A stretch of DNA of 11,744 nucleotides from Synergistaceae bacterium. Lineage in GTDB: Bacteria; Synergistota; Synergistia; Synergistales; Aminobacteriaceae. Location: NCBI GenBank assembly GCA_009778055.1, contig WRKN01000065.1, forward strand, positions 1 to 11,744. The letters run 5' to 3'. Shown piece after piece: positions 5,537-11,744 of this stretch. How positions within the stretch are numbered: position 1 is the first letter of the stretch; every line of letters starts with the position of its first letter. The notes beneath the pieces were generated by a model. That model did not search any database. It saw only the letters and a program-made list of their open reading frames with translations, and was not told where the DNA came from. The position numbers were made by a program, and so were the translations under genes.

Positions 5537-7699
5537 GTGAAGAATTTAAAGATTGGTTCTAAGCTGTTGTTGGGTTTTGGAATGGTTTTGCTCATTTTCG
5601 CGGTATCCGTCTTCATGATATGGCGATACATTCAGGTAGCCGAGAAAGGCAGCAGATTTATCGTCGATGGGCCTCTTCCGGCGCTGGAGATGACGGCTGC
5701 TTTTAACACCGACTTTTACGAACTTTTCCTTGCCGTGCGAGCCGTGCAGTACAGGGAAGACCAGGCGGCCATCGCGGAGTACAGAGACCGGGTAGCCAGA
5801 GTCTTGAATATGGAGAGAGAAGTTCAGGCACTGAACAGGGCGCGTCCTGAGCTAAGGGGGCCGGCTCATCTGGCGACGGTTGTCTCACCGATAACGAGGC
5901 AGTATATAGACCTTATAGAACGCACCTTGGTTGGGATAGAGAAGAAACGCGTTTTATTCCAGGACTTCAGGAAGACGGCGCATGACGCTACGGAAGCCGT
6001 GGAGACGCTGCTTTCCGCGCTTATCAGACAAATTAAAGACAGCGCCGGCGCAAAGAACGGGCTCAATGTTGCCGAAACAAACTCCATGCTGGACGCCGTG
6101 GCGTCTTGCTCGACTCTTATGGAGAACATCATATTCGTGCAGCGCGACCTCTGGCAGGCCGTTCTGAACGAGGACGCCGCCGGGATGAGAAGGATTATCG
6201 ACAATGTGAAAAATATGCGGGTATCAGCGGAGGCCTTGAGACCTTCCATCACCTCCCAGGAAGGGAAAAACGCGATGGAGAGTTTGGTGGCTGACTTCGC
6301 GGAATTCGAGGCCGAGCTGAACGCTTTGATAGCGACTTATCAGGAAGTGGAAAAGCTCCACGCTGACCGTGCCCCGATTATGGCGTCTTTAGACAAAGAA
6401 ACCTCCGCCGCGTCCGCCTTATCGTCCAGCCGAGTCAAAGACGAGACCAACACAAACGTAGAAAACCTCTCGCGGGCTATTTCCATGATGTTCGCCGCCA
6501 CGTTGGTTTCAATTATGTTGGGACTTGCGATCTCTGTCTTAATTTCCAGAAGCATTTCCAAACCCATGCAGACGATCGTCAAAATAGCTACGCGCGCCGG
6601 GGACGGCGACCTGACGATGGAACGCAAAGACTTCGGTTACGAGGGCAGGGACGAGATGGGGATGCTGGTGGACGCCATATCCACCATGATTGAAAACCAG
6701 GAAAAAACCGTGCATGAGATCGTAGACGTTGTGCACGACATAGAGGAAAGCGCCAGCAACCTGTCCGCCATATCCGAGGAGACCGGCGCCGCCATGGAGG
6801 AAGTCAAGGCTACCATCGACCAAGTCGCTATGCTGAGCGACAGCAACGGCGCGGCGCTGGAGGAGTGCAATTCCGGCGTGGACGAGATGAGCTCCGGCGC
6901 GGACAGCGTGGCCCAGTCAGCCACGGAAAGCGCCAACTTCATCGCCCAGACCACCGACGCGTCCAACAAGGCCATACACACGGTGAACGGCGTTATAGAG
7001 GGTATGCGCAACGTTGGCAGGAGATCTAAGGAAAGCGAGGCGCAGACGCGGCAGTTGGTGGCGTCCGTGGAAAACGTGAGCAGCTTCGTGTCGGTGATAA
7101 CAGGCATCGCTGATCAGACGAACCTGCTGGCGCTCAACGCGGCAATAGAGGCGGCGCGCGCCGGAGAGGTCGGCAGGGGCTTCGCCGTCGTGGCGGAAGA
7201 AGTGAGGAAGCTGGCGGAGGAGTCCGCGCGCGCGGCTCAGAACGTGAACGGGATTATACTCGAGCTTCAAAAGGGAGCGCAGGACAGCATAAAGAGCACG
7301 ACGGAAGCCGGGCGCGTGCTGGGAGAAACGCTGGTTCAGGCGGAGCAGGCACAGAAAGAACTGGACGAGGCGCTGAATGAAATGAACCACGCCAACGACT
7401 CCATCCAGAACATCGCGGCGGTGGCGGAAGAACAGGCGGCGTCAAGTAAGGAAGTTGCGACGGCGATAGACAGCGCCACTAAATCCACGATGGAGATGAT
7501 AGGCACCATATCGAACATCCGCAGGGCCTCCGACGATACGTCGCACGCGGCGCAGAGCGTGGCGCATCAGGCTGAGTCCATGGCGGACAACGTTCATTCG
7601 CTTAATGAAACGCTGTCGCTTTTCAAGCTGCGCGACACGACAAGCTCAAAGACCGCCCAGGCGAAAAAAGTAGTGCCGGCCCTCAAGGGCAAAAGATAA
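5537..7699 (+). CDS. Transmembrane methyl-accepting chemotaxis protein
   Basis: This 720-residue chemoreceptor has the classical layout. A first membrane helix (about 10-29) is followed by a roughly 285-residue, apparently all-helical extracytoplasmic sensor region (30-314). Its size suggests a helical bimodular (HBM) or extended four-helix-bundle domain rather than a Cache domain. A second membrane helix (about 316-337) leads into HAMP (about 338-392, starting SRSISKPMQ with DGDLT) and a long cytoplasmic coiled-coil hairpin (400-695). The tip is at 520-562, with ADQTNLLALNAAIEAARAGE and GRGFAVVAEEVRKLAEES, the CheA/CheW contact region. A lysine-rich tail follows (700-720). There is no NWETF-like pentapeptide for CheR/CheB tethering. 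The ligand is unknown. The GTG start at 5537 has AAGGAG (5523-5528) 8 bases upstream. No other chemotaxis gene lies in the window. Confidence 0.93.
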   Translation: MKNLKIGSKLLLGFGMVLLIFAVSVFMIWRYIQVAEKGSRFIVDGPLPALEMTAAFNTDFYELFLAVRAVQYREDQAAIAEYRDRVARVLNMEREVQALNRARPELRGPAHLATVVSPITRQYIDLIERTLVGIEKKRVLFQDFRKTAHDATEAVETLLSALIRQIKDSAGAKNGLNVAETNSMLDAVASCSTLMENIIFVQRDLWQAVLNEDAAGMRRIIDNVKNMRVSAEALRPSITSQEGKNAMESLVADFAEFEAELNALIATYQEVEKLHADRAPIMASLDKETSAASALSSSRVKDETNTNVENLSRAISMMFAATLVSIMLGLAISVLISRSISKPMQTIVKIATRAGDGDLTMERKDFGYEGRDEMGMLVDAISTMIENQEKTVHEIVDVVHDIEESASNLSAISEETGAAMEEVKATIDQVAMLSDSNGAALEECNSGVDEMSSGADSVAQSATESANFIAQTTDASNKAIHTVNGVIEGMRNVGRRSKESEAQTRQLVASVENVSSFVSVITGIADQTNLLALNAAIEAARAGEVGRGFAVVAEEVRKLAEESARAAQNVNGIILELQKGAQDSIKSTTEAGRVLGETLVQAEQAQKELDEALNEMNHANDSIQNIAAVAEEQAASSKEVATAIDSATKSTMEMIGTISNIRRASDDTSHAAQSVAHQAESMADNVHSLNETLSLFKLRDTTSSKTAQAKKVVPALKGKR

Positions 7700-7729
7700 A
7701 AAAACTCTCAAGGGCCTCGGCCCTTGAGA
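7698..7729 (-). terminator. Hairpin with T7 on the minus strand (second stop for the HU transcript)
   Basis: TCTCAAGGGCC (7706-7716) pairs perfectly with GGCCCTTGAGA (7719-7729). On the minus strand the stem is followed by G and seven Ts (7704-7698), a good intrinsic terminator for transcripts coming from the HU gene. On the plus strand the stem stands just after the chemoreceptor stop but lacks a T-tract. Confidence 0.7.
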
Positions 7730-7736
7730 ATCCCAT

Positions 7737-7764
7737 AAGGGAAGCCCTATCAGGGCTTCCCTTT
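7737..7764 (+). terminator. Terminator of the chemoreceptor gene
   Basis: AAGGGAAGCCCT (7737-7748) and AGGGCTTCCCTT (7752-7763) form a perfect 12-bp stem with an ATC loop. A short TTTA run follows. The T-tract is modest but the stem is very strong. Confidence 0.75.
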
Positions 7765-7783
7765 ATACTTCACAAAAATTCAC

Positions 7784-7811
7784 AAAAAAAGCGGCGCCAT
7801 TCTTGGGCCGC
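7784..7811 (-). terminator. First terminator of the HU gene
   Basis: Read on the minus strand, GCGGCCC (7811-7805) pairs with GG-C-GCCGC (7798-7791, one bulged base) around an AAGAAT loop, followed directly by seven Ts (7790-7784). It lies 28 bases beyond the HU stop codon. Confidence 0.7.
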
Positions 7812-7838
7812 CCTTGAGATTTAAGGAAATTTAAGAAT

Positions 7839-8141
7839 CTACTTCTTTTTTGCAGATTTCTTTACTTTCAGGACTTTTTCTTTCAGGTCTTTGCCGGGAC
7901 GGAACACAGGAACTTTCTTTGCCGGGATCTTCACGATCTTTGTTGGATCCTGAGGGTTACGGCCCTCGCGAGCGGCGCGGTCCTTAACCTCGAATACTCC
8001 GAAACCAACAAACGTACATTTCTCTCCCTTGCCCAAGGCTCCCTCGATGGAGCTGAAAACTTCTTCAACAACTGGAGTTACGTCTTTCTTCTTCATATCC
8101 AGTTTTTCAGCTATTCCATCAATAAGTTCAGCTTTAGTCAC
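7839..8141 (-). CDS. hup: HU-family nucleoid-associated DNA-binding protein
   Basis: HU dimers bend and compact DNA without strong sequence specificity. The 100-residue product begins MTKAELIDGIAEKL as in typical HU. It carries the core FVGFGVF (44-50) and the DNA-grasping arm with GRNPQ (60-64, Pro63 being the intercalating proline), followed by KIPAKKVPVFRPGK (71-84). It is about 10 residues longer than E. coli HU because of a lysine-rich tail (KVKKSAKKK, 92-100), which could add non-specific DNA affinity. The GTG start has GGAGGTG (plus positions 8154-8148) 6 bases upstream. It has its own promoter and tandem terminators, so it is a single-gene unit convergent with the chemoreceptor gene. 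IHF is less likely because the arm and N-terminus are HU-like. Confidence 0.95.
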   Translation of the reverse strand: MTKAELIDGIAEKLDMKKKDVTPVVEEVFSSIEGALGKGEKCTFVGFGVFEVKDRAAREGRNPQDPTKIVKIPAKKVPVFRPGKDLKEKVLKVKKSAKKK

Positions 8142-8172
8142 AACTTACACCTCCAAATAAAAGATTTTCCTG

Positions 8173-8200
8173 ATTCTAGCAGGCTTATCAAATTATGCAA
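8173..8200 (-). promoter_or_regulatory. Promoter of the HU gene (extended -10)
   Basis: On the minus strand TTGCAT (8200-8195) is followed after 16 bases by TAGAAT (8178-8173), preceded by TGC, giving an extended -10. Start would be near 8166, a leader of about 25 bases carrying the GGAGGTG ribosome site. The rest of the gap to 8278 shows nothing clear. Confidence 0.55.
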
Positions 8201-8278
8201 CCCCTTCTAAGAGTGTTAATGACGATTTCATAGGTTAAAGCGTTAAAATGATTCTGAAGTCCCGTATTATGCGGGTCT

Positions 8279-9577
8279 TTACTTGAAGGATGCCTTAAAA
8301 TCTTCGTAACTCATGGCGCTGTAAGGTTCAGCAGGTTTTCCCGGCACATGCAGCGCGCCTGCGGGGCAGAAACCCACGCAGCGCTGGCATGATTCGCACA
8401 GCAGGGGTTCCACTGCCGGGAACCCTTCTTTCAGCGTTACGGCGGCGGCCGGACAGATGCTCACACAGCGTTTGCAGCGGACGCATTTTTCTTTGTCGGC
8501 GGAGATAGGGAAGACTTTGTAAAACATATTCCACGGCAGCCGGGTCTGCCCAAGCCGGTATGCCCAATCGGAAAGCAGCGGAACGCCGCCCCTCCATCCT
8601 GAGCTGCCGTTCAAAAGGTCGTAGGCGAAAGACTGCGCTTCCAAAAACGCTTTGCTGACACGCGCCGCGTTTTTTTCGACGTTGAGGGTCTTATTGTTGT
8701 AGTTGCCGGGCATGGTAAAAAACTTCGCGGCTACAGGTTTATATCCCTTTTTCAACAATACTTTGCGCAAAGGGCCCTGCATTCCAAACGGCGCGCCTCC
8801 GTGCGTACCCATGGCAAACGCCTCGCGCCCGCCGCCGGCCGGCATGGTTTCTATGAAACGCCATACTGCGGGGTACGTCGTAAAACACGCCACCGGAAAG
8901 GCCAGCCCTACCGCCGTCTCCGCGCTCAAGTCGCGGGGACACGGCTGATCCATGCTGCGGATACGAACCGACAGTCCCTCCTGTTTCAATATTTCGGCGG
9001 CAGCCTGAGCCACCAGGAGGCTGTTTCCGGTTCCGGTGAAAACAAAAAATTCCACAGTCCCGCCGTGCAGCTTTGCGGAGGGGAGTTTACCGCGCGTTTT
9101 CAGCGGCAGCTTGTATGGGGTGGAGAAAATTCCCCCGCTTTCCTTTCTCGCTCCGCTGCTCACGAAGCCGGCGCGCTCATAAAAGTCCACGGTGTCGTCC
9201 GTGGAGTAGACGGTAAGGTGCTTGACGCCGGGGGCAATTTTCGAGCACCGCGCCGCGGCGCGGGCTATCAGACGGGAGCCCAATCCTTTGTTGACGTAGG
9301 CTGGGTGGATATAGAGCATAGAGATCCTGTCCACGCCCCTTGTTTCGATGACGCCGGCCAACGTGCCTGACACGTAGAGCAGCTCGTGAACGTATCCCAT
9401 CTGACTCCGCTGTTCGATGGCCTCCGGCGATATGTAACGTTTGAGCGCGGCCTGTCCCCGCTGCGAAACTTCATTGGCGGACAGGCTCTGAAACAGCGCC
9501 TCCCCCACCAGGGCGGACACCTCTTTTCCCTGCCCCGGAAGCATGTTTCTGAACTCCAGGTTTTGTATTTCGGCCAT
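8279..9577 (-). CDS. Fusion of GNAT acetyltransferase with EFR1-like flavodoxin/2x[4Fe-4S] ferredoxin
   Basis: The 432-residue protein has two unrelated parts. Residues 1-160 look like a GNAT N-acetyltransferase: LYIHPAYVNKGLGSRLI (88-104) is the acetyl-CoA loop, although the usual Q/R of Q/R-x-x-G-x-G/A is Val95, and VDFYERAGF (130-138) is motif B. Residues 174-355 resemble a flavodoxin, with the FMN phosphate loop FTGTGNS (180-186). Residues 362-410 hold two full [4Fe-4S] sites, C365/C368/C371/C375 and C394/C397/C400/C404, each ending in CP. The second half corresponds to EFR1-type proteins, presumed electron carriers of unknown pathway. The acceptor of the acetyl group is unknown. There are no membrane helices or signal peptide, so it is cytoplasmic. 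The ATG at 9577 has AAGGAG (plus 9590-9585) 7 bases upstream. It follows the ribokinase gene by 24 bases on the same strand, probably in one operon. A sequencing-created fusion is unlikely, since one uninterrupted frame covers both parts. Confidence 0.85.
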   Translation of the reverse strand: MAEIQNLEFRNMLPGQGKEVSALVGEALFQSLSANEVSQRGQAALKRYISPEAIEQRSQMGYVHELLYVSGTLAGVIETRGVDRISMLYIHPAYVNKGLGSRLIARAAARCSKIAPGVKHLTVYSTDDTVDFYERAGFVSSGARKESGGIFSTPYKLPLKTRGKLPSAKLHGGTVEFFVFTGTGNSLLVAQAAAEILKQEGLSVRIRSMDQPCPRDLSAETAVGLAFPVACFTTYPAVWRFIETMPAGGGREAFAMGTHGGAPFGMQGPLRKVLLKKGYKPVAAKFFTMPGNYNNKTLNVEKNAARVSKAFLEAQSFAYDLLNGSSGWRGGVPLLSDWAYRLGQTRLPWNMFYKVFPISADKEKCVRCKRCVSICPAAAVTLKEGFPAVEPLLCESCQRCVGFCPAGALHVPGKPAEPYSAMSYEDFKASFK

Positions 9578-9601
9578 TTGAACTCTCCTTCCCCTGATGA
9601 A

Positions 9602-10564
9602 TTATTTCTCTGTCCTTTCGATTTTCCGGCAAGTTGTTTCGCCGCTCCGTTCCAGAAGCGCTTCCACCTCGTGCCGCCACGGAATCGAAGGGTGCGCGCC
9701 GAAGCGCGTACATGCCAAAGCCCCGGCGGCGGAGGCGAAACACACCGCCTGCTCCAGAGACATTCCCTCGGACAGCCCGACAATGGTCGCGGCACAGAAA
9801 GAATCCCCCGCTCCGGTCGAGTCCATCGCCTCTACCTTGAACGGGGGGTAAGAAAAGACTTTTTCTTTAGTCACGACCACGCCGCCCTTTGCGCCGCAGG
9901 TTGCCACGATACATTTCGCGCCCAGCTTTAAAAGACGCTCCGCCGCTTCCACGGTGTAGTCCTCTCCGCCGGTTCTGTCACCGCTGGCGGAGTAGTAGGC
10001 AAGCTCCGTTTCGTTCAGCACCAGATAGTCAACCATCGGCCAGATAGTATCGGGAAGAGGTCTCACCGGCGCCGGGGTAAGCGCCGTTCTGCAGCCGGAT
10101 TTGCGCGCCGTGGCGAGTCCGGCCTCCACCGCCGGAAGGGGAATTTCAAGTTGAAACATAACGGAATCGGCTTTCTTGAAGATGTCCAGCGCGTTTTCTA
10201 TAGTTTTTTCATCCACCAGCGCGTTGGCTCCGGAAGCCAGCACTATCGTATTGTCTCCATCGTCCGTCACTGTGATGAACGCCACTCCGGTTCTCGATTC
10301 TTTCGAGACCTCGAGGCGGCTGCAGTCTACTTTCCCTTCCAGGAGAGTGGCGCGCAGCCTTGCCCCGAAGTCGTCGTTTCCCACGCAGCCAACCATATAG
10401 GATTCCGCCCCAAGCCTGGCGCACGCCAGAGCCTGATTTGAGCCTTTTCCTCCGCCGGTGGTTCCGAAGGAATGTCCCATCAGGGTTTCGCCAAGGAGCG
10501 GCTGGCGAGGAGCGCGAATGACCAAATCCATGTTCAGTGAACCAACGATCGCTATGACGGACAC
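9602..10564 (-). CDS. rbsK: Ribokinase-like PfkB-family sugar kinase
   Basis: The 320-residue protein matches ribokinase in length and order of motifs. It begins MSVIAIVGSLNMDLV. The substrate/ATP-lid region has GGGKGSNQALACARLG (37-52; the ribokinase hallmark is GGKGANQA), NETE lies at 184-187, and STGAGDSF (249-256) forms the anion hole with catalytic Asp254. TRFGAHPSIP near 286-295 resembles the ribokinase C-terminal cation-site region. It should phosphorylate ribose at O5 with ATP in the cytoplasm, although deoxyribose or another pentose cannot be excluded. No ribose transporter or RbsR is visible. I choose the GTG at 10564: AAGGAGGAG (plus 10579-10571) lies 6 bases before it. An ATG at 10597 would put that ribosome site inside the gene and add 11 residues foreign to the family. 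It is the first gene of the unit with the GNAT-EFR1 fusion. Confidence 0.88.
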   Translation of the reverse strand: MSVIAIVGSLNMDLVIRAPRQPLLGETLMGHSFGTTGGGKGSNQALACARLGAESYMVGCVGNDDFGARLRATLLEGKVDCSRLEVSKESRTGVAFITVTDDGDNTIVLASGANALVDEKTIENALDIFKKADSVMFQLEIPLPAVEAGLATARKSGCRTALTPAPVRPLPDTIWPMVDYLVLNETELAYYSASGDRTGGEDYTVEAAERLLKLGAKCIVATCGAKGGVVVTKEKVFSYPPFKVEAMDSTGAGDSFCAATIVGLSEGMSLEQAVCFASAAGALACTRFGAHPSIPWRHEVEALLERSGETTCRKIERTEK

Positions 10565-10606
10565 CTGTGTCTCCTCCTTAAAAAGGCGTTTTAACATTTT
10601 GAAAGC

Positions 10607-10615
10607 ATTATATCA
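10607..10615 (-). promoter_or_regulatory. Extended -10 promoter for the ribokinase unit
   Basis: The minus strand reads TGATATAAT (10615-10607), a perfect TGnTATAAT extended -10 element. No good -35 is seen at the normal distance (best is a weak TTATGA around 10636-10631), as is common with extended -10 promoters. The leader would be about 35 bases. Confidence 0.55.
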
Positions 10616-10620
10616 CTGTA

Positions 10621-10631
10621 AGCGCGGCGCT
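10621..10631. promoter_or_regulatory. 11-bp palindrome between divergent promoters
   Basis: AGCGC-G-GCGCT is a perfect inverted repeat around one central base. It is a GC-rich island in AT-rich sequence and lies upstream of both extended -10 elements, a good place for a shared operator. A short palindrome of this composition can occur by chance. Confidence 0.25.
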
Positions 10632-10647
10632 CATAAGCGGATAAAAG

Positions 10648-10656
10648 TGTTATAAT
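10648..10656 (+). promoter_or_regulatory. Extended -10 promoter for the RocB-like gene
   Basis: TGTTATAAT is a perfect TGnTATAAT element with no recognisable -35. Start would be near 10663, giving an AT-rich leader of about 50 bases before the TTG start codon. Confidence 0.55.
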
Positions 10657-10711
10657 CCGAAAATATTTTTATTTCTTCTATAGAAAAGTATTTCCTCAAG
10701 GAGGCGAAGCC

Positions 10712-11744
10712 TTGTCTTTTGTTCCACCGGCGATATCCAGTGAGATAGGTAAACGGGCCTATAAGTTGATGCTGGAACTCGTGGCCATTCCAAGCGTCAC
10801 CGGCTCCGACGGGGGAGAGGACGCTTGCGCCGGGTTCATTTTTGACTGGCTTTCGCGGCTTGAGTACTTCAGGCGCAACCCCGGGGATCTGTATTTCATC
10901 GGGCTGAAAAATGACCCTCTTGGGCGGCACTCCGTGGCCGCTTTGCTGCGCGCGCCGCGCCCTTCCAAAAAGACCGTCATTTTTATGGGACACTGCGACG
11001 TTGTGGACGTGGACGTATGCGGCTCCCTTCGCGAGTGGGCTTTCGACCCGCATGAGTACACCGCTCGCGTGGGAAAGCTGAACCTTGCCGATGACGTAAG
11101 GGCGGATCTGGAGTCCGGCAACTACGTTTTCGGCAGGGGAGTCTCGGACATGAAAACGGCCATAGCCCTTGGCATGTGTCTTTTGGAGGACTACTCCGCT
11201 CAAAAGGACGAAGCCGAGGAGCGCGATTTCAACGTCCTTCTGCTGGTCGTCCCGGACGAGGAGGGAGACTCCGTCGGTATGAGGGGATCGGTCTCGTTTC
11301 TTGCGGAGCTTAAGGAGAGGGAAGGTCTCGATTTTCCGGTCTGCATATGCGCGGAACCCGCGTTCGAGTTCGGTCTGCCCGCCGTTTATTTCGGCACTAT
11401 CGGTAAAATCATGCCGCTTTACCTCTGCGTGGGCAGGGAAAGCCACGCCGGGACGTACTACGACGGGTTGAACTCCACCCTTGTGGCTTCCTATTTAAAT
11501 ATCTCGCTGGACGGCGGGCGGGACACCATAGAGACGTTCGGCCGTCAGACGTTCCAGCCGCAGTGCTGCCTTCGGATGCGCGACACGCGCGGCCGCTACG
11601 CCGTAACCTTGCCGGAACGCTCTGTGCTCTACTATAATTGCCTTACCGTTGAAAAAACTCCCGCCGTCATTATGGAGGAGATGAGAACAAAGGCAATGTC
11701 GGCCCTGAAGGCCGCCCTTTCCCACGTGGGACGCGAGGACTGGG
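10712..11744 (+). CDS. rocB: RocB-like M20-family metallopeptidase, N-terminal part (3' truncated by window)
   Basis: The frame is open from a TTG at 10712 to the window edge: 344 residues and no stop. AAGGAGG (10698-10704) lies 7 bases before the TTG, and no better start is available. The protein shows the di-zinc M20 hydrolase motifs: GHCD (His94, Asp96), GVSDMKTA (Asp146, the bridging ligand), PDEEGDS (Glu183 as catalytic base, Glu184 as ligand) and AEP (Glu215). GTIGKIMPLYL (228-238) followed by GRESHAGTYYDGLN (241-254) recalls RocB, linked to arginine use in Bacillus by its operon context. That resemblance is from memory of the family, and RocB's reaction is not firmly known. RocB is about 550 residues, so some 200 residues are missing. 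It is cytoplasmic, with no signal peptide. It is divergent from ribokinase. Another M20 peptidase or deacylase is the alternative. Confidence 0.82.
   Translation, partial: MSFVPPAISSEIGKRAYKLMLELVAIPSVTGSDGGEDACAGFIFDWLSRLEYFRRNPGDLYFIGLKNDPLGRHSVAALLRAPRPSKKTVIFMGHCDVVDVDVCGSLREWAFDPHEYTARVGKLNLADDVRADLESGNYVFGRGVSDMKTAIALGMCLLEDYSAQKDEAEERDFNVLLLVVPDEEGDSVGMRGSVSFLAELKEREGLDFPVCICAEPAFEFGLPAVYFGTIGKIMPLYLCVGRESHAGTYYDGLNSTLVASYLNISLDGGRDTIETFGRQTFQPQCCLRMRDTRGRYAVTLPERSVLYYNCLTVEKTPAVIMEEMRTKAMSALKAALSHVGREDW

Larger units (their letters stand above)
7682..7818. repeat. Four copies of CTCAAGGGC (two direct, two inverted) at the convergent junction
   Basis: Direct copies lie at 7682-7690 (last codons of the chemoreceptor gene) and 7707-7715. 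Inverted copies lie at 7720-7728 and 7810-7818. The middle pair makes the first terminator stem; the outer copies could form competing stems. Confidence 0.7.

Noticed and set aside
8261..8275. Small hairpin just after the GNAT-EFR1 stop as its terminator
   Set aside because: On the minus strand only four G-C pairs form, there is a C-A mismatch and no T-tract follows; the better T-rich tail is on the plus strand, where no gene leads into it.
8801..9931. Plus-strand frames of 181-189 codons opposite the fusion and ribokinase genes
   Set aside because: They are antisense to well-supported genes, with no domain motifs and no convincing start signals.
10565..10597. Longer ribokinase starting at ATG 10597
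   Set aside because: The extension contains the ribosome-binding sequence AAGGAGGAG itself, so translation more likely starts at GTG 10564.
10631..11446. 271-codon open frame on the minus strand
   Set aside because: It lies opposite the plus-strand M20 peptidase frame, which carries all catalytic motifs; the antisense product resembles nothing.

Overview
The window looks like an ordinary chromosomal stretch of a GC-rich anaerobic bacterium. The clues are a [NiFe]-hydrogenase maturation gene (hypF), the NAD-linked PyrK/PyrD1B dihydroorotate dehydrogenase, a clostridial-style flavodoxin/ferredoxin (EFR1-like) protein and a RocB-like M20 peptidase. The mix recalls Synergistota or anaerobic Firmicutes. 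That placement is inference from gene content, not from a marker gene. I see no mobile element, CRISPR array, tRNA or rRNA, and no intergenic gap longer than about 150 bases.

Region 1 (1-3760, + strand) is a tetrapyrrole block. The 3' end of hypF overlaps by four bases a large gene encoding a three-enzyme fusion: HemC (hydroxymethylbilane synthase), CobA/SUMT (uroporphyrinogen-III C-methyltransferase) and HemD (uroporphyrinogen-III synthase). That gene overlaps hemB (porphobilinogen synthase) by seven bases. Together they cover the steps from 5-aminolevulinate to uroporphyrinogen III and on to precorrin-2, the branch towards sirohaem and cobalamin. Short in-frame 9-bp tandem repeats sit in the HemC active-site loop and exactly at the hemB start.

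Region 2 (3761-5500, + strand) has a likely promoter followed by pyrK and pyrD, overlapping by ATGA and forming the NAD-dependent dihydroorotate dehydrogenase of pyrimidine synthesis. Region 3 (5501-7699, + strand) is a transmembrane methyl-accepting chemotaxis protein, with a candidate promoter and a perfect 10-bp palindrome in front of it.

Region 4 (7700-8200) is a convergent junction. It holds three interleaved hairpin terminators and an HU-family nucleoid protein gene on the - strand with its own promoter. Region 5 (8279-10564, - strand) is a two-gene unit: a ribokinase followed 24 bases later by an unusual fusion of a GNAT acetyltransferase with an EFR1-like flavodoxin/2x[4Fe-4S] protein. 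Region 6 (10565-11744) is a divergent promoter region with two extended -10 elements flanking an 11-bp palindrome. It then enters the 5' part of a RocB-like M20 metallopeptidase gene that starts with TTG and runs off the window.

The best candidates for something undescribed are the GNAT-EFR1 fusion, the HemC-CobA-HemD triple fusion with its loop insertion, and the start-codon repeat of hemB. I do not see clear evidence of a wholly new multi-gene system.
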